Below are positions 54,301-61,035 of a stretch of 64,000 bases of DNA, piece after piece; position 1 is the first letter of the stretch, and the number at the start of each line of letters is the position of its first letter. The notes beneath the pieces were generated by a model that searched no databases, had not been told where the DNA came from, and saw nothing but the letters and a program-made list of their open reading frames with translations. The stretch is from positions 42,928 through 106,927 of the forward strand of contig NZ_JAGWDK010000023.1 in assembly GCF_018398875.1 (NCBI RefSeq). Direction: 5' to 3'. Source of the DNA: Bradyrhizobium sp. sGM-13. Its GTDB lineage: Bacteria > Pseudomonadota > Alphaproteobacteria > Rhizobiales > Xanthobacteraceae. The position numbers and the translations under genes are program-made.

Positions 54301-54330
54301 CCCGGCAGTCCGAAATGGCTGCCGGGTTTT
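54301..54330 (+). terminator. Rho-independent terminator-like hairpin (plus strand)
   Basis: CCCGGCAG and CTGCCGGG form an eight-pair stem with a ten-base loop and TTTT follows on the plus strand. No plus-strand gene of clear quality precedes it, so it may belong to a decayed gene or noncoding transcript; frames between 53955 and 54300 on either strand are unconvincing. Confidence 0.55.
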
Positions 54331-54336
54331 GCATGA

Positions 54337-54489
54337 CTACCTGTCAGGCTTCTCCAGCGCCGCTTCTAATTCTGTGACGATGTCGTGCAGGAGCCCGATT
54401 GCAAGCGGGTCTGTGACTTCGCGCTCCATCACGCGGAAGCGCATCACCCGCTCCTGAAGTTCACGCTGTTCCCTGTCGTCGTCATCCAT
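54337..54489 (-). CDS. Small acidic helical protein
   Basis: A 50-residue cytosolic protein MDDDDREQRELQERVMRFRV followed by a helix ending LLHDIVTELEAALEKPDR. GGAG lies eight bases before the ATG at 54489, which decides the start over a longer frame (54513 or beyond). Highly charged and probably alpha-helical. Function unknown. Confidence 0.5.
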   Translation of the reverse strand: MDDDDREQRELQERVMRFRVMEREVTDPLAIGLLHDIVTELEAALEKPDR

Positions 54490-54635
54490 AATGCGCTCCA
54501 CGCACTTAGGCATGACGCCGAGCGAGACCGATGGTTGCAGGGAACTTGAATGAATATTCATCAAGGTTAATGCGTTCCCTTCGGCGGCAACCGAAGTGGC
54601 CCGACGCATTGCAGCCGACGCCAGCCGCGCTGCGG

Positions 54636-54770
54636 TCAAATACCGAACGAGTGCCTGATCTGCCTCAGCATCGATATGGCGGCATCGGTATACCGACCAT
54701 GGGTGAGATACTGGTCTAGCTGCGACGCACCAAGCAGTATCAAGGCTGCCATTACAAAGCCTTTGAACAT
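54636..54770 (-). CDS. Small single-span membrane protein
   Basis: A 44-residue protein with one hydrophobic stretch (MFKGFVMAALILLGASQLDQ) and a polar tail ending SMLRQIRHSFGI. A strong GGAGAGG site lies just before the ATG at 54770. The longer open frame upstream is in repeat sequence. I believe near-identical small proteins are common in Bradyrhizobium. Confidence 0.6.
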   Translation of the reverse strand: MFKGFVMAALILLGASQLDQYLTHGRYTDAAISMLRQIRHSFGI

Positions 54771-54949
54771 CGTGGGCCTCTCCAAAGGAAAGAGACCGCC
54801 AACCGGGCTGGTCGAGTTAAAGTCTTTCGGGATTCGCTGTCGCCCATCGCGACCTATCCGCAATGACGGAATGCTGGCACCAATTGGTAGCCAAATTGCT
54901 AAATCCGATGCGTAGCATCGGCTATGGGTGCCTCCACAATTTACACTCC

Positions 54950-55068
54950 CCATGTGGAGAGAGCCCCCACCCGGCGCTCCGCCGTAGCCGAGGCTTTGCC
55001 TCGGCGTCTCAGAGGACGGCCACCGAAGGTGGCCTACGCCTCCCCGCAAGCGGGAGAGGTGACCAAGT
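54950..55068. repeat. Triple-hairpin dispersed repeat next to glmU
   Basis: Three hairpins in series: CCGAGGC-TTT-GCCTCGG (54988-55004), GGCCACC-GAA-GGTGGCC (55018-55034) and CCCGC-AA-GCGGG (about 55042-55053). This composite is a common extragenic repeat in Bradyrhizobium. It ends about 25 bases beyond the glmU stop and may serve as its terminator. Confidence 0.7.
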
Positions 55069-55090
55069 CTGCGGCCAACAAGTCCCGCGC

Positions 55091-56449
55091 TTAACCCTCT
55101 TTCTTTGCCTTCGCCCGCATCTTCATTTCGCGGTAGCGCGCTGCTCCGCCCTCGCGGTTGCTTTGCGGGCTGCGCTCCACGGCCATCGCATCGTCGGGCA
55201 CGTCCTTGGTGATGACCGAGCCCGAGCCGATATAGGCGCCCTTGCCGATTTTCACCGGCGCCACCAGCGAGGAATTGGTGCCGACGAAGGCGCCCTCGCC
55301 GATCAGGGTCTTGTGCTTAAAGAAGCCGTCATAGTTGCAGGTGATGGTGCCGGCCCCGAGGTTGGAATTGGCGCCGACATGGGCATCGCCGACATAGGAG
55401 AGGTGATTGACCTTGGCGCCCGCTCCGATCGTCGCGGCCTTGGTCTCCACAAAATTGCCGATCCGAACGCCGTCGCCGAGCGAGGTGCCCGGGCGCAAGC
55501 GCGCGTAGGGACCGATGGACGCCTTCTTGCCGATCGAGGTCTGCACGATGTGCGAGAACGAATGGATCACTGCGCCATCGGCGATGGTGACGCCGGGACC
55601 GATCACCACGAACGGCTCGATGATGACATCGTTGCCGAACGTCGTGTCGGCGGCGAGATAGACGGTCTCCGGCGCGATCAGCGTCACGCCGGCATCGAGC
55701 GCCGCCTGGCGCAACCGCGCCTGCAGCACCGCTTCGGCCTCCGCAAGCTGGGCCTTGTTGTTGATCCCGCGCACTTCATCCTCGCTGGTTTCGATCACGA
55801 CGGCCTCCAATCCCATTTCCCTGACGATGGCGACGGCATCGACCAAATAATACTCGCCCTTGCTGTTGGCATTGCCGATCCGGTCGAGGATTTCCAGCGC
55901 GCGGGCGCTGTCGAACGCCATCACGCCGGCATTGCACAGCGTGACCTTGCGCTCTTCTTCTGTCGCGTCGGCATGTTCGCGGATCGCCATCAGGCGGTCG
56001 CCCTCAAGCAGCAACCGGCCGTAACCCGTCGGGTCGGCGGCGCGGAAACCGAGCACGGCGAGCGCCGCGCCTTTTTGCAGCGGCGCGCGCAGCCGGGCGA
56101 AGGTTTCGGGCGAAATCAGCGGCGTATCGCCGAACGCCACCAGCAGATCGTCCGCGCCGCGCGCGATCGCCTCGCGGGCGGCCAAGACGGCGTGCGCGGT
56201 GCCGAGTCGCTCGGCCTGAACGAAGGTTGCAGCATCCGCGCGGACGCGCCTGACTTCGTCGGCGACCGCCTTGTGGTCCGGACCGATCACCACCGCGAGT
56301 GCAGCGCCGGTTCCGTGCGGGGCCGCGTCCAGCACATGCGCCAGCAGCGACTGGCCGGCGACCTGATGCAGCACCTTCGGCAGCGAGGATCGCATGCGTG
56401 TGCCCTCACCGGCCGCAAGCACGACTGTCAGGCTGGATCGAGCGGTCAT
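55091..56449 (-). CDS. glmU: Bifunctional UDP-GlcNAc pyrophosphorylase / glucosamine-1-phosphate acetyltransferase
   Basis: A 452-residue GlmU. The N-terminal uridyltransferase has VVLAAGEGTRMRSSLPKVLH and AFGDTPLISPETFARL, and the C-terminal left-handed beta-helix acetyltransferase shows IGPGVTIADGAVIHSFSHI and LGAGTITCNYDG. It makes UDP-GlcNAc from glucosamine-1-phosphate in two steps. The start at 56449 gives the family N-terminus. The glmS product supplies its precursor, but the two genes are separated by 4 kb here. Confidence 0.95.
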   Translation of the reverse strand: MTARSSLTVVLAAGEGTRMRSSLPKVLHQVAGQSLLAHVLDAAPHGTGAALAVVIGPDHKAVADEVRRVRADAATFVQAERLGTAHAVLAAREAIARGADDLLVAFGDTPLISPETFARLRAPLQKGAALAVLGFRAADPTGYGRLLLEGDRLMAIREHADATEEERKVTLCNAGVMAFDSARALEILDRIGNANSKGEYYLVDAVAIVREMGLEAVVIETSEDEVRGINNKAQLAEAEAVLQARLRQAALDAGVTLIAPETVYLAADTTFGNDVIIEPFVVIGPGVTIADGAVIHSFSHIVQTSIGKKASIGPYARLRPGTSLGDGVRIGNFVETKAATIGAGAKVNHLSYVGDAHVGANSNLGAGTITCNYDGFFKHKTLIGEGAFVGTNSSLVAPVKIGKGAYIGSGSVITKDVPDDAMAVERSPQSNREGGAARYREMKMRAKAKKEG

Positions 56450-56613
56450 TCTGGTCCTCGGGCGAACAAGGTTGCGAGGGCCGTCTTTAATTGTTTTCCC
56501 CTGGAGATCAAACCGATTCGCCGCCCCGAAAACGTCCGGATTCAGGTGGGCGTCGCTTTTCCTGTTAATGTTTGCCCTGTGATTCGGCGGGCCTTGAGGA
56601 GGGCCAAGGGCGT

Positions 56614-57939
56614 TTGGCCAGGAAAACCGACCATCTCGCGGACTTCGAGGCGGATGACAGCGGCGGCGTGCTGAGCAACCTGTTCGCCGACGAGGATCAG
56701 CTCGACCGCCGCGCGCTGTGGCGGATCGGGTCCTGGGGCGTCGGCGCCACGGCTGCGGTGATCCTGGCCGTGATGGCCAACCAATCATCCCTTGGATTGA
56801 AGCGCGAACAGGTCGCAGCCGCGGATGTCACCCGGCAGGCGCAGCAAATTCAGCTCGTGGCCAGGGAAACCCAGAACGAGGCGCGGCGGCTCGCCGCCGC
56901 CATCGATACCCTCAAGGGCGATCGCGACCGGCTGTATTCCCGTGTCACCAGCCTGGAACAGGGGCTCGAATCCGTCACCGGCGCCGTCGCCCGCCAGGGT
57001 TCCGCGCAGGCTTCGCCGCCTGCTGCCAATGCCGAATCGCAAGCCGCCCAGAAGCCGCCATCGCCAAGCGTTGCGCCGGTAGCGACTGGCCCGGCCGCAG
57101 TCCCCGTCGCAGACAAGGCCGCCACCGACCCTGCCCCGGCGACGGTTTCGCACGCGGCAAAGGAGGCGGCGAAGACCGACGCAGCCAAAACAGAGAGCGC
57201 CAAGCTGGAAACGGCCAAGGCTGAGATGACAAAGTCTGAGATGGCAAAGGCTGAGATGACAAAGGCCGACGCCGTCACGCTGGAGCCCGCCAAGCCGGAG
57301 CCCACAAAACCTTCGCCCGCTACGCCACTGATGGCCGCGCAATCGATGATGGCTCCGCCTGACCCCGCCGCCGCCAAACTGATCGAGCTGGGCAAAGGGC
57401 CGAACCCGGTGATCGCAAGCCCGATCCCGGATGTCGTCGCGTTGGCGCCGACCGATGCGGAGGCGGATGACGCCACCGCGCCCAAAATCTCCCTGCAGCG
57501 GACCGAATTCGGGGTCGATCTCGGCAGCGCCAATTCGGTGAACGGCCTGCGCGCGTTGTGGCGGGGATTGCTGAAATCCAGATCGAACGCGCCGCTGGCG
57601 GCACTGCGCCCGATCATCGTCGTGAAGGAAGGCACCAACGGCCTCGGCATGCAGCTTCGCCTGGTCGCCGGTCCGCTGAACGACGCCGGCGCCGCCGCCA
57701 GGATCTGCGCCATTCTTGCTGAAAACAGCCGCCCCTGCGAGACTGCGATCTTCGATGGCCAGCGGCTATCGTTGAACGATCCGCCGCCCACTGCCGCCAA
57801 GCCTGCCCCGCGCCGGCGCGGCATCGCCAAGCAGTCGGCGGCGACCGTCGTTGAGGAGGTGGCGAAGAAGCCGGAGCCGCCGCCGGAGCCAACGCAGACG
57901 ACATTTTCGTCCATCTTCGGCAGGAAAAATTCACAATAA
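56614..57939 (+). CDS. Membrane-anchored coiled-coil protein with SPOR-like C-terminus
   Basis: A 441-residue protein. Near residue 40 is one membrane segment (WGVGATAAVILAVMAN), then a coiled-coil (QIQLVARETQNEARRLAAAI and DRLYSRVTSLEQGLE), about 170 residues of alanine/lysine/glutamate/proline low complexity with repeated KAEMTKSEMAK units, and a C-terminal domain (GLGMQLRLVAGPLNDAGAAA and RICAILAENSRPCETAIFDG) that looks SPOR-like, suggesting binding to peptidoglycan. TTG at 56614 follows a GAGGAGG site; no ATG is available. It is divergent from glmU. Function unknown; a septal or envelope role is inferred. Confidence 0.6.
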   Translation: MARKTDHLADFEADDSGGVLSNLFADEDQLDRRALWRIGSWGVGATAAVILAVMANQSSLGLKREQVAAADVTRQAQQIQLVARETQNEARRLAAAIDTLKGDRDRLYSRVTSLEQGLESVTGAVARQGSAQASPPAANAESQAAQKPPSPSVAPVATGPAAVPVADKAATDPAPATVSHAAKEAAKTDAAKTESAKLETAKAEMTKSEMAKAEMTKADAVTLEPAKPEPTKPSPATPLMAAQSMMAPPDPAAAKLIELGKGPNPVIASPIPDVVALAPTDAEADDATAPKISLQRTEFGVDLGSANSVNGLRALWRGLLKSRSNAPLAALRPIIVVKEGTNGLGMQLRLVAGPLNDAGAAARICAILAENSRPCETAIFDGQRLSLNDPPPTAAKPAPRRRGIAKQSAATVVEEVAKKPEPPPEPTQTTFSSIFGRKNSQ

Positions 57940-58036
57940 GCTTTTTGAGTACAGGACGTTACGACAGAATTCTGACTTACGTTCTCACTTCGGGCGAACG
58001 CTTGTCCCGGCCGCCAATCCCGACCATATTGCGCCG

Positions 58037-58417
58037 ATGAAAAAGTCCCCGTTCCGGCTCACGCCCTATCAAGTCCAATTCCTGCTGGTGATCGGCTTCG
58101 TCACCGTCGGCTACGCGCTCTATCTGCGCTACCTCACGGTCGAGTTCTCGACTGTCGCGCTCGCCTGCGACGCCGGCCTGCAAACCATGCAGTGCAAGTC
58201 GCGGACGCTCGCCACCTACCTGTTCAAGAATTCCGTATTCGGCATCACCGCGCTGATCATTGCGACGCTTCACGTCATGCGGCCGTCGATCGTGCTGCTG
58301 ACCGGCGGCCTGATCGCGGCGGGATTCGGGATCGTGCTCTACAATATCGGGATGTCGGGAATTGCGATCGGTCTGCTCATTTTGGGATTTGCACGGCCCG
58401 CGCCCGCCACAGCGTGA
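58037..58417 (+). CDS. Small multi-span membrane protein
   Basis: A 126-residue inner-membrane protein with four predicted segments (VQFLLVIGFVTVGYALYL, TYLFKNSVFGITALIIATL, IVLLTGGLIAAGFGIVLY and IAIGLLILGF) and two cysteines (ACDAGLQTMQCKS). Its final 41 bases overlap the convergent ndvC-like gene. I do not recognise a family. It is not obviously part of glucan synthesis. Confidence 0.65.
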   Translation: MKKSPFRLTPYQVQFLLVIGFVTVGYALYLRYLTVEFSTVALACDAGLQTMQCKSRTLATYLFKNSVFGITALIIATLHVMRPSIVLLTGGLIAAGFGIVLYNIGMSGIAIGLLILGFARPAPATA

Positions 58418-60002
58418 GCGCCAGCAGCAAATAGATCGCGCAGGTCCACATCGCCTGCCAGTTCTGATTACCCTCGTTGAACCCGGTGAAGAGCGCGGCC
58501 GCGACCAGCAAGCCGGCAAAGGCGGATTCGGCAATTGGGCGCACGCCCTCTTTCGGCCGGTTGAGCAGCATCAGCGCCGCGAACGGCACCACCGCCATGG
58601 TCAGCGAAGCGAACGGAAAATCGCGGTAGCGCGGATCGAACGTAAAGCCGAGCGCGGTTTGCGCCGCGATCAGCGTGGTGACGATAAGCGCAAGCCCCAG
58701 CAACGCCGATAGCACCGACTTGGTTCGGCCCTCGCGCGGCCCGAGCAGTTCGAGGAAGGTCGGCAGCGAGCGCCCCGACATCGCGGCGTTCGCACACAGC
58801 ATCGGCGAGACGATGGCGGCTGCCAGCAGTGCGCCCCATTGCAGCCAGCCGCCTGCTCCGTAGCTCTCATAAAACATCTTGTCCGCGGCGACCCCGAGCA
58901 GCATGCCGGCGGTCGTAGCCGAGGTCCCGACCGCGATCCACGAGGCCAGCCCGGGCTTCCACGGCCGCCGCCGCAGCGTCAACCAGCCCGCCAGAAAGAC
59001 GAAGGCGCTGAGCGCCATCCCGCCTCCCATCTGCAGTTTCCAGAACGGATAATTGCTGATCGGCTCGCCGGGCGGATATTTCACCGCCCGCTGCGCGTCA
59101 TTGATCATGCCCCAATAGCCGCCGACAGTGCCTTCGAGCTCACGCTTCCAAGGCTGGTCGTAGGCCTCGATCAGGTTGACCCGAAATTTTTCGCGCTTGG
59201 CGAGGTCGAGGATTTCCGACACCACGCGCGCCTGGTTGGTGCGCGACGGCAGCGCGCCCTCGCGCATCCGCCCCGCACTCGGCCAGCCGGTTTCGCCGAT
59301 CAGGATTTCCTTGGCCGGAAACGCCACCGCCATCCGCTTGCGGATATCGTCGACATGGCCCGCGGCGTGTTTCGCGCGCACCGGCATGTCTTCCCAGTAC
59401 GGCAGGATGTGAATCGTAACGAAGTCGACCGCGTCGTAGACTTCGCGGTTGCGCAGCCAGAACTCCCAGACGTCGGCATAGGTGACGGGCACAGTGACCC
59501 GCGACTTCACCGAGCGGATGTGGGCGGCGAGATCCGATGTCGTCATCTCGCCGCGCAGCAGCACCTCGTTGCCGACTACCAGTGCGGTGATCGTGTCCGG
59601 ATGTTCCTTGGTCAGTTCGATCGCAACCGAAATCTGGGCAAGATTCTTGATCCGGTTGCTCGAGAGCCAGATCCCCTGGATCACCTTCAGCCCGACCTTG
59701 GCGGCCAGTGCCGGAACCTGGTCGAGCCCATTCTCGATCGAATAGGTCCGCACGCAGTCGGTAATCTTGGCGAGCTGCGCCAGGTCCTCCGCGATCTGTT
59801 CGGGAAGGATCTGCGTGGTCGGTATCAGGGGTGTCTGCGCGCCGCGGAACGGCGCGTAGGAGACGCATTGCAGCTTGGCCGTGGGATCGATCGGCGCGCG
59901 CGAAAGCGTAATCGGCGTGGCGAGCCACCACCAAAGGGCCGCGATCATACCGAGCGATGACAGGAGAAGCGCCAGCGGCGTACGAAGAGAAATCGGTTCC
60001 AT
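58377..60002 (-). CDS. ndvC: NdvC-like glycoside hydrolase family 17 membrane protein (beta-1,6-glucan step)
   Basis: A 541-residue protein: an N-terminal membrane anchor (LALLLSSLGMIAALWWWLA), a family GH17 domain (about 40-315) with VVGNEVLLRGE holding the acid/base Glu and EILIGETGWPSAGRMREG the nucleophile Glu, then seven to eight membrane segments to the end. In Bradyrhizobium, NdvC is reported as the second protein needed for cyclic beta-(1,3),(1,6)-glucan, forming the 1,6 links. Its domain is paralogous to the N-terminal part of ndvB, on the opposite strand about 1 kb away. Length (about 59 kDa) matches NdvC. Confidence 0.8.
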   Translation of the reverse strand: MEPISLRTPLALLLSSLGMIAALWWWLATPITLSRAPIDPTAKLQCVSYAPFRGAQTPLIPTTQILPEQIAEDLAQLAKITDCVRTYSIENGLDQVPALAAKVGLKVIQGIWLSSNRIKNLAQISVAIELTKEHPDTITALVVGNEVLLRGEMTTSDLAAHIRSVKSRVTVPVTYADVWEFWLRNREVYDAVDFVTIHILPYWEDMPVRAKHAAGHVDDIRKRMAVAFPAKEILIGETGWPSAGRMREGALPSRTNQARVVSEILDLAKREKFRVNLIEAYDQPWKRELEGTVGGYWGMINDAQRAVKYPPGEPISNYPFWKLQMGGGMALSAFVFLAGWLTLRRRPWKPGLASWIAVGTSATTAGMLLGVAADKMFYESYGAGGWLQWGALLAAAIVSPMLCANAAMSGRSLPTFLELLGPREGRTKSVLSALLGLALIVTTLIAAQTALGFTFDPRYRDFPFASLTMAVVPFAALMLLNRPKEGVRPIAESAFAGLLVAAALFTGFNEGNQNWQAMWTCAIYLLLALTLWRARAVQIPK

Positions 60003-60251
60003 CCTCCGGGCGGGGACCGTCGATTACCCGTTCATCGGCGTTCTGCCAAGATGCACGATCGCCCTATTCCGCCTCACCCCTGCGGCAGTTTTACCAGCGT
60101 CCGTGATAAAGTTGTGACTTTGCTGGACAAAATCTGAAATACCCGTCATGTGAATCGCCGGATGTTTCCGCCGCATTGGAGACCTATTTGGGCGGCAACA
60201 AGCCAGAACACCACACCAGCCGCTTGCGGCAGGAAATTTATCGGGGAATGT

Positions 60252-60821
60252 ATGCGTCGACGGGTGCTTGATCCAAGAGTTGCGGTTTTGAGGCGCTTTG
60301 CCGCTGCCGGCCTGGCCCTCCTGATTGGATCAGGCGGGGCGTTTGCCCAGAGTGGCAGCCCGACCCCGCAGGATCAAGGCAAGGCGCCGGCCAATGCCGC
60401 CGACGCCAACAAGGACAACCAGCGCAAGGCCGACGAATTCGTTGAGGCAGCCCAGGCAATCAACGGCCCGGCCGGAAATCCCGAATGCGTCTGGCTCGGC
60501 CGTCGGGTGGTTCGGTTGATGTGGCGCGACGACCTGGATACCGCGTTCCGGCACCTCGATCTCTATGACCGGTTTGGCTGCCCGGGCGGGCATGTCCAGG
60601 CCACCTTCCGCTGCCTGACCCGTTTTGGCGGACAGATCGATCCCAAGGTGGCGGAAACGCTCGACAGCCGCATTCACGTCTGCTGGATCAATCCGGGCGC
60701 CCAGCCGCAGGCTGCCGCAGCAGCCAACCCGCCTCCTGCGACCGCCGGCAACGCGACGCCTGCGCCGGCGGCTTCGCCCTCGCCGGCCCCCAGCGCCGCG
60801 CCTAGCCCGCAGGCGAAATAG
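60252..60821 (+). CDS. Exported protein between ndvC and ndvB (possible NdvD position)
   Basis: A 189-residue exported protein. A basic start and hydrophobic run (FAAAGLALLIGSGGAFAQ) give a signal peptide; a helical domain with three to four cysteines follows (PECVWLGRRVVRLMW, RFGCPGGHVQATFRCLTRFG and IHVCWIN), then 40 residues of proline/alanine. Its place between ndvC and ndvB is that reported for ndvD, but the length is smaller than the ~27 kDa given for NdvD even from the alternative GTG at 60150 (223 residues), so the symbol is not assigned. Confidence 0.65.
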   Translation: MRRRVLDPRVAVLRRFAAAGLALLIGSGGAFAQSGSPTPQDQGKAPANAADANKDNQRKADEFVEAAQAINGPAGNPECVWLGRRVVRLMWRDDLDTAFRHLDLYDRFGCPGGHVQATFRCLTRFGGQIDPKVAETLDSRIHVCWINPGAQPQAAAAANPPPATAGNATPAPAASPSPAPSAAPSPQAK

Positions 60822-61035
60822 ACGTCCGGCATTCAGGATACGTTCAGAGGAACGATCCTATTTGTCCGGCGTTCGGATTGGTCACGCCCTTAAAGCGCCG
60901 TCTTAAAAAAGTCATGGCGTCATACCAGTTGTGAAAACGCGGGGCAGGACTATCCTAATGACGCCGTCGTCTCGGTCGAACCTAGGGGACAGGTTCGCTT
61001 CCTATAAATTGCAGCCCCGTATGGTTTAGTCACCG

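Noticed and set aside
54863..56674. 603-codon plus-strand open frame
   Set aside because: Antisense to glmU, whose pyrophosphorylase and beta-helix motifs are intact.
57140..57300. Periodic repeated units that might suggest a CRISPR-like or tandem DNA array
   Set aside because: They are degenerate codons for an alanine/lysine/glutamate linker inside a coding gene; unit lengths vary and there are no spacers.
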